DNA from: Bufo bufo
Taxonomy: Eukaryota; Chordata; Amphibia; Anura; Bufonidae
Assembly (NCBI RefSeq): GCF_905171765.1
Contig: NC_053389.1
Coordinates: forward strand, 780,524,772-780,588,771
Direction: 5' to 3'
DNA length: 64,000 bases
In this document: piece after piece, positions 10,943 through 22,400 of the stretch
Layout: the number at the start of each line of letters is the position of its first letter
Numbering within the stretch: position 1 is the stretch's first letter
The notes under the pieces: model-generated
The model's input: the letters and a program-made list of their open reading frames with translations, nothing else
Database searches by the model: none
Told to the model about the DNA's origin: nothing
Position numbers and translations under genes: made by a program

Positions 10943-11830
10943 TAATGCCCACTCCCTGCCCAGGAACCCCCTCTATCGACTAATTAGGTGGCTTGTAATA
11001 CCACCTTCCTCCTGTAGTGGCCGCTGATTGCTGATCGCTGATCATTTACAGATCAGGTCATCTAGACAGGACAACCGGTTGAATACTTTATTAAAAATCA
11101 GGCAACGCAAGCAGCCGAGAAACAATAGAATAGCTCTAGACTGCGTGTGCATGTGGTTAATTAAAGAAAATCAGACTGTCAGCCCCAGGAAGGAGCACGA
11201 GTGCATTCTTTGTACAGCGCTGTAGACTGTGTCATCACTACACAAATACGGAAAAATAACCAACTTGTCAATAAATGTCCCTTTAATATCTTTCCAATTA
11301 AAGGGGCGGTGTCATAATGTATTAGGAACTAATGGAAGTCTTTCACCTTGAGGTATCAGTGATTAGCATTATCTACCTAGAGGAAATCACTATGTTGGCT
11401 GAACCAGAACAGAATTCGGTAAAATCCATTAAAATGTCATCAGGAACATTTCTGCAGGATCATTTACCTCGGATTGATTCCTCTGCTTCGTGTTGTTTAG
11501 TGCTGGAGCCTTCAGATGGATCCATAACCTGTGATATAGTCATAAGGGACAGGATACAGTAACAGGCAGGGCTGGGGAGATCCACATATCAATGGCCACA
11601 GTACCGCAGTCAGGTTCTTATGGTACGTTAGGGTAGGATTTGTTTTTTTTTTATCCTTAGAGGTATTTTCACCACAAAACACAGTGCAATCTGCAGGCAG
11701 TATGTTATAGAGCACAAGGAGCTGAGCAGATTAATATATAGTTTTATGGGGAAAGATTCAGTAAAATTTATTATTTATATACATTTTTACTTTTTCTAAC
11801 CTAGGACTACTAGCAACTCTCAATACATGG
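10943..11830. other. No gene recognised
   Basis: AT-rich unique-looking sequence with short open frames only. Nothing recognisable. Confidence 0.5.
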
Positions 11831-12290
11831 GGAGGGACTATCAGTGACTGACAGCTATCTCTGTATACACACTTACACAGAGAATACTATCAATCACTGT
11901 TAACACCTCCCTGTGTACAGCTATCAGTGACTGACAGCTATCTCTGTATACACACTTACACAGAGAACACGATCAACCACTGATAACACCTCCCTGTGTA
12001 CAGCTATCAGTGACTGACAGCTATCTCTGTATACACACTTACACAGAGAATACTATCAATCACTGTTAACACCTCCCTGTGTACAGCTATCAGTGACTGA
12101 CAGCTATCTCTGTATACACACTTACACAGAGAATACTATCAATCACTGATAACACCTCCCTGTGTACAGCTATCAGTGACTGACAGCTATCTCTGTATAC
12201 ACACTTACACAGAGAATACTATCAATCACTGATAACACCTCCCTGTGTACAGCTATCAGTGACTGACAGTTATCTCTGTATATACACTTA

Positions 12291-12600
12291 GGGCTGTTTC
12301 ACATGAGCGGATGCTGTGCGTGTCATCCGCAGTGTGAATGACAGCCAAGCCCCGCTCTGGACAGCAGAGACATGGAGCATTAACATGATTGATAATGCTC
12401 CGTGCCTCTCTGTGATCTTTTTACTACAAAATCACAGTGAGATAAAGTTGTCACTGTGGTTTTGTAGTAAAAAGAACACAGAGAGGCACGGAGCATTATC
12501 AATCATGTTAATGCTCCATGTCTCTGCTGTCCAGAGCGGGGCTTGGCTGTCATTCACACTGCGGATGACACGCACGGCATCCGCTCATGTGAAACAGCCC
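12291..12600. mobile_element. Near-perfect 310-bp foldback MITE inside the satellite
   Basis: TSD TTA at 12288-12290 and 12601-12603. Ends GGGCTGTTTCACATGAGCGG and its reverse complement. Arms of about 140 bp are almost identical inverted copies with a short centre near 12446, so the insertion looks recent. Confidence 0.88.
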
Positions 12601-13435
12601 TTACATGGAGAATACTATCAATCACTGATAACACCTCCCCCATGTACAGCTATCGGTACTGACAGCTATCTCTGTATACACACATATACAGAGAATTCTA
12701 TCAATCACTGATAACATCTCCCCTAAGTACAGATACCAGTGACTGACAGCTATCTCTGTATACACACTTACACAGAGAATGCTATCAATCACTGATAACA
12801 CCTCCTTATGTACAGCTATCAGTGACTGACAGCTATCTCTGTATACACACTTACACAGATAATACTATCAATCACTGATAACACCTCCTTATGTACAGCT
12901 ATCAGTGACTGACAGCTATCTCTGTATACACACTTACACAGAGAATGCTATCAATCACTGATAACACATCCCTGCATACAGCTATCAGTGACTGACAGCT
13001 ATCTCTGTATGAAACTATACACAGAGAATACTATCAATCACTGATAACACCTCCCCATGTACAACTTTCAGTGACTGACAGCTATTTCTGTGTACACACT
13101 TACATAGAGAATACTATCAATCACTGATAACACCTCCCCGTGTACAGCTATCAGTGACTGACAGCTATCTCTGTATACACACTTACACAGAGAATACTAT
13201 CAATCACTGATAACACCTCCCTGTGTACAGATATCAATGGCTGACAGCTATCTCTGTATACACACTTACACACAGAATACTATTAATCACTGATAACACC
13301 TCCCTGTGTACAGATATCAGTGACTGACAGCTATCTCTGTATACACACTTACACACAGAATACTATTAATCACTGATAACACCTCCCTGTGTACAGCTAT
13401 CAGTCACTGACAGCTATCTCTGTATACACTCTGTA

Positions 13436-13830
13436 TGTCTTCAGTTATCTTTCCGTTCCATAAGTCCGTATAATACGGACGTGGTGCTTCCGTGTGTCAT
13501 CCGTTTTTCACGGTCCGCAAAAAACTGAAATGGGACTGAAATGGGGTTTCCTAGAATGTTTTCAGTCCAGGGGTCCGCAAAAAACGGATGACATACAGAT
13601 GCATTTCCGTGTGCTATTCGTTTTTTACGGACCAATGACTTTCTATGGGGCCACGGACCGCAATTTGCGGCCAAGTATAGGACATGTTCTAAAATAAAAG
13701 GAACGGACACACGAATGGAGAGCACACGGATGACAATGAAAGGCATTCCGCAATTTTTGCCGACCCATAGAAATAAATAGGCCCGTGTGGAACAGACACG
13801 GAAGAAAAACACGGTCGTGTGAATGCTCCC
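13436..13830. mobile_element. Harbinger-like MITE inside the satellite, left end degraded
   Basis: Right end CGTGTGAATGCTCCC followed by TTA. The interior has CCGTATAATACGG and GGTCCGCAAAAAAC phrases shared with the GGGCTCATGCACA family. The expected left terminus is missing. Confidence 0.55.
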
Positions 13831-14676
13831 TTAAACAGAGAATACTATCAATCACTGATAACACCTCCCTGTGTACAGCTATCAGTGACTGACAACTCTC
13901 TCTGTATACACACTTACACAGAGAATACTATCAATCACTGATAACACCTCCCTGTGTACAGCTATCAGTGACAGACAGCTATCTCTGTATACACACTTAC
14001 ACAGTGAATACTATCAATCACTGATAACACCTCCCAGTGTACAGCTATCAGTCACTGACAGCTATCTCTGTATACACACTTACACAGAGAATACTATCAA
14101 TCACTGATAACACCTCCCAGTGTACAGCTATGAGTGACTGACAACTCTCTCTGTATACACACTTACACAGGGAATGCCATCAATTACTCAATTCCCACAA
14201 AACTATATATCAATTTGCTCAGCTCCTCCTGCTCTACAACATGGTGCCTGCAGATTGCATAGCATTTTGTGGTAACAGGTCCTCTTTAAAGGACTATTCC
14301 AGTTGTAACACTGTATACTCTTTCCATTGGATAGGGGATAACTACTAGACTGGTGGGGATCTGAATGCTGGGATTCCAACCAATTGCAAGAATGAAGACA
14401 ACCCCTAATTATATGCCCTTTTGGGGCACATGGGTGTCATAGAAGGGGGTTTCTCTATGAGCCATAACAGAGACCTACTTTGTAGGAGCATCTGGCGGAG
14501 TAAGCCATGCAATACTACATTTTGCCTCTAGTGGCCGATGCAGGGGAAATGCATTGCTGGCCTTATCTTCCCTATGGAAATCAGATGTTTGCTGGAGGTG
14601 CCAGGAGCAGGACTTGGGGCCATCAGCTGATCACTATGGGCCTGCATACTAAAACGGGTTAAAAGAGCTCCCTTAA

Positions 14677-15197
14677 AGGGCTTCTCCAGGAATTAACAAA
14701 ATGAAAATACTTAAATATTACTTTATTATAAATATATTCCCAAATACCTTTCATTAGTTATAATGGCTCGTTTTGTCTGGGGAGCAATCATTAGGATAAA
14801 TAAAATGGCCGTCGTCCTAATAGTGCACACAAAACCTGTCCTAATCACAAAGCAGTAGAAGTTACTTCAGAGCACTGAGGTAAAGAGCTGCCTCATCCTC
14901 CTCTACCCTCTGCTTGTCAGGGGTTATGGTCCGGAATACAGTTTAATATGATCTTCAGCTGAATCTCTGTAGGAACGGAGTTTATGAGGAGACATGGAGT
15001 ACAGAGAGGAGGTGGGGATGTGGCTGTGTCCTGCTATGTGATTAGGAAAGGTTTTGTGTGTACTAGTAGGACAGCAGCCATTTTATTTCGCCTAATGATT
15101 GCTCCCCAGACAAAATGAGCCATTATAACTAATGAAAGGTATTTCTAATAAAGTAATATTTAGGTATTTTCATTTTCTTAATTCCTGGAGAACCGCT
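14677..15197. mobile_element. TTAA-flanked foldback MITE (521 bp)
   Basis: TTAA at 14673-14676 and 15198-15201. Ends AGGGCTTCTCCAGGAATTAA and its imperfect reverse complement (TTAATTCCTGGAGAACCGCT). Arms TTATAATGGCTCGTTTTGTC and GACAAAATGAGCCATTATAA are inverted. Confidence 0.82.
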
Positions 15198-15572
15198 TTA
15201 AGCTGTAATCTGTAAGAGAACCTGGCAGCAAGCATTACATTTCCATGCAGCGCCACCATAGGTGATAAGAAATATTAAACATTCACTCTTGGAGTCAATA
15301 AGCTGTCCATGAAATGCACAGATGTGCAATTTCTCTGACACTTAATGGAGATTTCAAATGAGAAATCCTCCGTATTATCTTTTCCAACAACAGGGTAGTC
15401 AGTGGGTTTTCTAAACCAGACATCCCCTTTAATTCATATTTGGTAAATCCAATGGATTGAGCAATGATTGGCTACAGAAATTCTAACGGCACTAAAATTG
15501 CATTGGAAAAAAAAAAAACATTATTTAGATTTTATCAACTTTCTGCCATCAAATTGCCAAGTCAGACATTAA

Positions 15573-15780
15573 AAGGATTTTCCCAGCATCATAACATATC
15601 AGCTATCCACGGGGACCCCCAACAATCACCAGAAGAGGGGTTCCATGTCCCCGATTTGAATGAAGAGATAGTGATGGGATTGATGAAGCTAGCCGAGTGC
15701 TTGATTGGTTCCAGTGGACATGCACGACCACTGCTCCATTCAAACGGTGGACATGGAACCCCCATTCTCCTCTAGGGAGA
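15573..15780. mobile_element. Partial MITE of the ACCCCCA/TGGGGGT type
   Basis: Starts AAAAGGATTTTCCCAGCATC with GGGGACCCCCAACAATCACC. Inner sequences CATTCAAA...CATGGAACCCC are inverted. Only part of an element is recognisable. Confidence 0.4.
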
Positions 15781-15878
15781 GGCACCAGTGGTGGTGATAG
15801 CTAAAGGGTCTCCGGCTGCTGACACATGAGGCTTGTGGGTGACAAAGTAAAGCAATGATAATGACTCCAGGAGAGAAT

Positions 15879-16055
15879 GGGTGAGATTTATCAAAACTGA
15901 TGTAAAGGAAAACTGGCTTAATTGGCCCTAGCAACCAATCAGATTCCACCTTTCATTTTCCAAAGGAGTTCTGAAAAATGAAAGGTGGAATCTGATTGGT
16001 TGCTATGGGCTACTAAGCCAGTTCTACTTTATACCAGTTTTGATAAATATCTCCC
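15879..16055. mobile_element. Palindromic MITE (GAGATTTATCAAAACTG family), copy 1
   Basis: Arms GATTTATCAAAACTGATGTA and, at the right end, the reverse complement of GGGAGATATTTATCAAAACT. Inner AGCAACCAATCAGATTCCAC is inverted to GTGGAATCTGATTGGTTGCT. Same family as 16404-16570. Confidence 0.8.
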
Positions 16056-16254
16056 AATGTCTTCAGTAATATGGCGTCTGATGGAACAGACAACCCTCTG
16101 TATGAAATCAGTGTAGAGAGGTGCAGTAGTACCCCGAGACGTCTAGGGGTGCCATTGTGGCTCTGTTCAATGTGGTGATTGACCTGTATATAGGAGCACG
16201 CATTCGCATTAAGGTGTACATGTTGACATGTCATAGTGAGATATCAGATGTTTT

Positions 16255-16670
16255 TGAATACTGAGGGTCCGGGTGTTGAGACCCCTAACAATAGCTGATA
16301 CGCAGAGCAGAAGCGTTAAGCTGAGTGCTAGGCCTCATCAGCTGTGACCAGATTTCCTCAGAGAATCGAATGCGTGATGTATGGCTCCTTAGAAGGTCTA
16401 CGTGGGAGATTTATCAAAATTGGTTTGAAAGAAAACCGGCTTAGTTGCCCATAGCAACCAGAGTCCACCATTTTTCAGAGCTCCTTTGGAAGATGAAAGG
16501 TGGAATCTGACTGGTTGCTATGGGCAACTAAGCCCATTTTCTTTTACACCAGTTTTGATAAATCTCCCCCTATGAGTCTGTATGCAGCTGAAGTGGCGCA
16601 TTGCTCAGCTTAGCTTCAGCGATTGGTGGGGTCTGAGCACCTGGGTCCCAAACACATTAAACATTTGATG
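16255..16670. mobile_element. Older MITE split by the palindromic MITE at 16404
   Basis: Left part has TGAGGGTCCGGGTGTTGAGA and CTTAAGCTGAGTGC-like phrases; right part has GATTGGTGGGGTCTGAGCAC in inverted relation. Ends are diffuse. Confidence 0.35.
16404..16570. mobile_element. Palindromic MITE (GAGATTTATCAAAACTG family), copy 2
   Basis: GGGAGATTTATCAAAATTGG at left and CCAGTTTTGATAAATCTCCC at right. Inner TTGCCCATAGCAACCAGAGT is inverted to ACTGGTTGCTATGGGCAA with a few changes. Confidence 0.82.
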
Positions 16671-16691
16671 AAATGATAGGTACCACCAGCT

Positions 16692-16866
16692 CAGGGGTGC
16701 ACCACCAATGAGGCCAGGTGAGACAATCGCCTCAGGCAGCATCAGGTAGGGGCAAGAAAGGGGCAGCTGAAGTGAAGAGGTTAGGTTAAGAAACTGGCAT
16801 TGGGAAGGGGGGGGGGCACAGTTTCTGTTTTCGCCTCATACAGCAGAAAGGCTAGGTGCACCCCTG
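16692..16866. mobile_element. Small hAT MITE with 7/8 TSD
   Basis: Ends CAGGGGTGCACCACC and GGCTAGGTGCACCCCTG are inverted. Flanks CACCAGCT (16684-16691) and GACCAGCT (16867-16874) match at 7 of 8. 175 bp, non-coding. Confidence 0.72.
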
Positions 16867-16886
16867 GACCAGCTCAATCCGTTATC

Positions 16887-17199
16887 GCGGTATTCTAGTA
16901 ATTTGAAGTTATGCCCTTATCCACAGGATAATAGGGGGTATCTATTAGATCGGTGGGGGTCCTACCACTGGTACCCCCACCAATCATGAGAATGGAGGTC
17001 CCATACCCTCAAAATGAATGTAAGTTGGTTGAGAATGGGCACTGCTGCTCCTTTCATCTTTTAAGAAGTTCTGGAAATAGCCGTGGGCTGTACTCGGCTG
17101 TCTCCAGCAGTCTCATGACCCCCATCCCCACCAATCTACAGTAATAGTTATTCCTTATCCTGTGGACAGGGAATAACGTCAGATTACCAGAATACCCCT
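16887..17199. mobile_element. Foldback MITE just downstream of NEFM
   Basis: Left GGTATTCTAGTAATTTGAAG and TTATCCACAGGATAA; right TTATCCTGTGGACAGGGAAT and CAGATTACCAGAATACC, inverted. Right flank CCTTTAAAG suggests a TTAA target. It lies 3' of the NEFM poly(A) signal. Confidence 0.65.
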
Positions 17200-17268
17200 T
17201 TAAAGAGCTGCATCCATGGTAAACTCCAGCTAGAAGAAGACACACATGATAGATTTCCAATATGATCT

Positions 17269-17274
17269 TTTATT
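17269..17274 (-). terminator. NEFM poly(A) signal
   Basis: AATAAA on the minus strand (CTCAATAAAAGATC), about 550 nt past the stop codon. It is the first canonical signal I noted in the presumed 3' UTR. Cleavage would be expected near 17250. Confidence 0.6.
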
Positions 17275-17825
17275 GAGCAAGGTTTTGCTTTGACATAAAC
17301 TGACAGCAGGTTGTGTTATAGCTCCTTCAGGTTCTCCCATGACCTGCGGTCTATATTAATTGCACCAGTGAGGTAAACATAAGGATAGGTTTCTTGTATT
17401 AAGGCGAGAAAACATCCGTTTCATGGTCCCATCCCACCTTCCTTTTTGGCTCAGTTGGTTCTTTTTGCATATTTCATCTCAGGACTCTCAAGGATCTCAA
17501 AATCTTCACCCAGACCCACAGCAAATTAGGAAATTCTCATTTCTGTCCTTTTCTTGACAAATCATGCAGTGGGTTGAATTGTATTTTTTTGGGATTTTTT
17601 GATTTTGTTTGTGAATTCCCCAAGTTGTGTGGGAGGGACACATCTCTAGCTTGCATGCATTTCCCAGCCCCGGAGTATTGCACAGGTAATAATACAGTGT
17701 CTGGAGCCCCCACCCCACGAGAGAACCCCTTCTGCTATAAGCCCGTTAGAAGCTGTCACCTTACATGCAGTTTATCGTATGGCTTTTCAGTCCTGCTGCT
17801 TGCTGGAAATGCTATGACTATGTCT

Positions 17826-19461
17826 TTACTTATCTTCTCTAACTTCCTTTACTGCATGTGAAGTGACTTTTTCCAACTTCTTTGTGGACACGGACTTCTC
17901 CTGGATAGTTTCTTCATGTTCCTCTACCTTCTGGGTGACTGTCACAGACTTTGTAATGTACTTGGTTCCATCTTCACCTTCGCTGGTTGTGGTCTCAATC
18001 TTTTTGGTTATGATAACAGTTTGCTGGTTCTTGCTGTCTTTGTCCTCTGATGGGCTGTCATCGAGACCATTGGTGACTACACCTTTCTCTTCACTCTCTT
18101 CCTTTTCTTCTTGTACATCTCCATTTACTGCAGTATCTTCCTTCCCGTCATCCCTGGGGCTGCTTTCTTCTTCTTGTTCTTTTTCTTCCTCTTTCTCAGT
18201 TCCCACAGAAGCTGCCTTAGATGCCGGGATAATCTCTTCTACAATTTTCTCTTCAGGGGACTCTGCCTTTTCCTCTCCTGTTTCAGCTTCTTTATCCTCA
18301 CCAGATTCTTCCTCTGCTTTGGCCTCTTCTTCCTCTCCCTCTTCCTTTTCTTTCTCATCTGTTCCTGCTTTCTCTTCTTGTTGCTCCGAGCTTTCAACTG
18401 CTTCCCCATCTACTTCTTCTTCTCCAGCCTTCTCTGCTGATTCTTCCTCTCCCTTTTCTCCCTCTTCCTCATCACCACCCTCTTTCTCCTCCTCTGCTTC
18501 CTCTTGAGCTTCCTCTACTTCTGCCTCCTGCACTGCTGCTTTTACCCTTACAATCTTAGTCTCCACAAAAGGCTCCTCTACTACTTCATCTTCTTGTGTC
18601 TCCTCAGCAGCCTCTTCCTCTGCCGCTTCTGCCTCCTGATCATCTTCTGCCTCCTTCTCACCCTCTGCCTCCTTCTCATCTTCTGCCTCCTCTGTTTCCT
18701 CCTCTCCTTCTTTTCCAGCATCTACTTCTTCTGCCTCTCCCTCCCCACCTTCTACCTCTGTTTCTGCTTCTTCTGCTCCTTCTTCTTCTTTCTCCCCCTC
18801 ATCTTCTCCCTTTTCACCTTCATCTTCTTCTGTCTTTCCTTCCTCTTCTTCTCCTTCTCCCTCCCCTTCCTCTTCTCCTTCCTCTGCTTTCACTTCTTCC
18901 TCCTCTGCTGCTTCCTCTTCTACTTTCTCTTCATCTTCCTCTCTTTCGCCTTCTTCTACCTCGTCCTCTGCTTTGCGTCCTTCCTCCTCTTCTTCCTCAC
19001 CCTTTTCTCCCTCCTCCTCTGCTTCTTCATCCCCCTTTCCCCCCTCTTCTTCCTCTGCCTCCTCTTCCTTTTCCTCTCCCTCCTCTTCCTCCCCAGGAGC
19101 TGCTGCCTGTACAGTAGATTCTACAGCTGCCACAATCTCCTCTTCAACCTCCTCTTCTTTTTCCTCCTCACCTTCACCTTCATCTTCCTGTTGCTCTTCT
19201 TCCCCCAGCAGCCCTGATGCAAACTCTTCTGCCATAGCAGCCAATGCTGCTTCCAGATCTGACCTTTCATCTTCAACTTTGGTTTCTTCAATGATCTCCT
19301 CAACAAACTTGTGTTGGACTCTGACTCTAGGAGGCTCTGCTCGTGACTGCTGTACCCTGGTGGAGGTTATAGTAATAGGTGCTTGTCTGAGTGGAGCTGA
19401 AGGTCCTGAAGGTAGGCTAGAGAATGAGATGAAGCGGGTTTCTTCTCCCTCCAGGAGTTTT
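17826..19461 (-). CDS. NEFM: NEFM coding exon 3 (rod end and acidic tail)
   Basis: Acceptor CTCCATAG precedes AAAACTCCTGGAG (KLLEGEE). The exon is open for 545 codons to TAA at 17826-17828. About residues 440-760 of the protein are low-complexity Glu/Ala/Gly/Lys coded by GAA/GAG/GGA/GCA. The last ~60 residues return to ordinary complexity and match the conserved NF-M C-terminus. The long opposite-strand open frames here are shadows of the GAG/GAA repeats. Confidence 0.96.
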
Positions 19462-22400
19462 CTATGGAGAAAAGAGAAGAATTGTTAAAACTACTACTAG
19501 CACCTGGAAGAAAGACCACAGACTGATACTGTAGCAGATTTGTTTTCTCAACATGTCACTATACCTTTTATTAATTGCCATATTGTCTAAAAAAAGAATA
19601 ATGAAGGTTGTGCTGAAAAGGTCAGTAGACCTCCCCTTACTGTGCCTGCACCAGAATATGTCTGAGGTGGTGCTTTAGGGGTGTAATTTGCCCTGATAGG
19701 ATCCCTTTACCCCTTTGACATATCATTTTAAAGGAATATTCCAGACAAACTGGATAGTTCTATGGAACTGTTCTTGTGTCATGCCCTCTTGAAGTGTACA
19801 CTAGCAAGAACAGTGTTCTGAAATGTTAATTTAACTGCTGAAACCTTTGAATGGAGTCTATCAGCAGTTTTAACCATGCACTAGGTAGAGAGCATAACTT
19901 TTATTATCAGGAGTACTGTGAATATGAACTTTTTGTTCAGCCCCTCCCCTCTGCTCTGAGTGACAGCTGTAGTGGTCTCCTGGTTGGATGATACAGCTTT
20001 CATTCACAGCAGTGGGGAGGAGTTGTGAAGCAGCTCAATGCAGAAATCACTTGGCTCCGCCCCCTGGTCACTTGCAGCCAGATAACAAAATGTTCATATT
20101 CACACTACTCCTGATAATAAAAGCTCCACAAAAGTTATTTTTACCCTGCTCTCTCCAGCCCCTACCTAGTGCTGGCAGCAGTTTAGCAGGGTCAAAACTG
20201 CTGACAGACTCCCTTTAGAGAGAATAAATATAAAACACTATACTAGAAAGTAATTCACTTCTTTACTATTACAGGGAATCTTCTATATGATCAGTTACTA
20301 TTACCAGGCCCTGAACCTTTTTGGGTCATGCGCACAAACTCTATAAAATGACCTATTCAGCTATTTAACAACTAGACCTACCACGAGATTGGTGAACATG
20401 CGTCAATTACTGTATGGCAACCATTTATTGCAACTGAGTATACGGATGTAGCAGACTGAATTTGTCATTTACCTGGTCCTTTTGTAATAACTTGCTGAAA
20501 ACACACATAAAGGAGCAGTGTCAATGACAAACTCAACTCATCTTCAGTTTGGTAACCCAGTGCATGGCTTTACTAAACTGCACCATTCATAGTGCTATAA
20601 AGCAGTTGTGAATAATGATAAGCACATGGGCTCAAGCCTTTCCTTTTTTCCTTTTATATGATCCCCCATGCTAAATCTTCCTGTCACCCGCAGCCCCCCC
20701 CCCCCCCCCCCTCCCTCCGGGTAGGGTATGGGCATGTATTTGTAACTTTTGACTTCCATACTTTTACTAGTTAATGACTTGGCAACCGCTTGAAGAAAAG
20801 CTAGGATTATGTTCAGGTGGGGACCCCTCATCTTGCTTGCATACTGCATGGAGACCCCTTATCTTGCTTGCCTACTGGATGAAGACCCCTCATCTTGCTT
20901 GCCTACTGCATGGAGACCCCTCATCTTGCTTGCATACTGCATGGAGACCCCTCATCTTGCTTGCCTACTGGATGAAGACCCCTCATCTTGCTTGCCTACT
21001 GCACGGGACCCCTCATCTTGCTTGCCTACTGCACGGGGACCCCTCATCTTGCTTGCCTACTGCATGGAGACCCCTCATCTTGCTTGCCTACTGCATGGAG
21101 ACCCCTCATCTTGCTTGCCTACTGCGTGGAGACCCCTCATCTTGCTTGCCTACTCCATGGAGACCCCTCATCTTGCTTGCCTACTGGATGGAGACCCCTC
21201 ATCTTGCTTGCCTACTGGATGAAGACCCCTCATCTTGCTTGCCTACTGGATGAAGACCCCTCATCTTGCTTGCCTACTGGATGAAGACCCCTCATCTTGC
21301 TTGCCTACTGCACGGGACCCCTCATCTTGCTTGCCTACTGGATGAAGACCCCTCATCTTGCTTGCCTACTGGATGGAGACCCCCTCATCTTGCTTGCCTA
21401 CTGGATGAAGACCCCTCATCTTGCTTGCCTACTGGATGGAGACCCCCTCATCTTGCTTGCCTACTGGATGGAGACCCCTCATCTTGCTTGCCTACTGGAT
21501 GGAGACCCCCTCCTCTTGCTTGCCTACTGGATGGAGACCCCCTCCTCTTGCTTGCCTACTAGATGAAGACCCCTCATCTTGCTTGCCTACTGGATGGAGA
21601 CCCCCTCATCTTGCTTGCCTACTGGATGGAGACCCCTCATCTTGCTTGCCTACTGCACGGGCTGACATTTGGTTAGTACTAGTATTTTGTCTGATTGGTT
21701 GCCATTGCTTCCCTCGCTGTGGGATGAGAAAGTTTTCCTTCTGCTAGCTGCGCTCTCTGCAGTGCTATTAATATTCTGCTGGCTCTGCCCTTGTACCTGT
21801 ATGCAGCAATTTCTATATCCAGAGCCATCTTGACATTGAGCAGATCCTGGTATTCTCTCAGATGACGGGACATCTCCCATTTTGTTCCTCTCAGCTCATT
21901 GTCCAGCTGTTGGATGGTTTCCTACAGGAGGAAGGGTTAAAACGTCAGGAGAGAGTTATTTAGTGCTGAGCTGTCATACGACCTCCAGTGACTTCTATCT
22001 CCTCCCGCAGCAGCTGTAGACATGGGCACTGTCATACTGCAGCACGCACAGCCACTCCTCCTGTATTAGACGCCTAATTGCACAAACTCACTGCAGCAAA
22101 ATCTAAGCAGGTCCCCCCGAGAACCATAGCACTGAGCCCCCCACCCCCCTGCAAACAGACGGCATGCATTGTCATTGCGCCACACCCAGCCACACTGCGT
22201 CACTCCCCCACAGAAGGAATCACACTGCGTCATTAAAGCAATCTGCACCACACCCCCTACACGTGTTAATGCAGAACTTGCAAACCCTGCACCCTCTTGT
22301 CATAGACATGTGTCACCTATAACACACCCACAGGAGATCCCACCCTAGGACCCTGGGGAAATCACTACAGCTGAAAGGCAAAAGGTAAGTGATTGTCAGC

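Larger units (their letters stand above)
11839..14190 (+). repeat. 83-bp satellite array
   Basis: About 20 copies of an 83-bp monomer with internal phrases CTATCAGTGACTGACAGCTA and TCTCTGTATACACACTTACA and CACTGATAACACCTCC. Monomers differ at few positions. Interrupted by elements at 12291-12600 and about 13436-13830. The monomer contains a weak internal dyad (ATCAGTGACTGA / TCAATCACTGAT). Confidence 0.93.

Noticed and set aside
12316..12711. 131-codon open frame in the satellite
   Set aside because: Crosses both arms of a foldback MITE and the satellite; not coding.
15464..15785. Open frames on both strands near 15.5-15.8 kb
   Set aside because: Lie within a MITE fragment; no domain recognised.
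18504..19217. Possible second gene overlapping NEFM exon 3
   Set aside because: Low-complexity hydrophobic translation of the antisense strand with no domain.
17863..19488. Plus-strand open frames rich in Ser, Leu or Pro
   Set aside because: Antisense shadows of the Glu-rich NEFM tail codons.
20774..21747. Open frames with PSSCLPTG / PHLACLLD repeats
   Set aside because: Translation of the 31-bp intronic minisatellite in all phases; lies inside NEFM intron 2.
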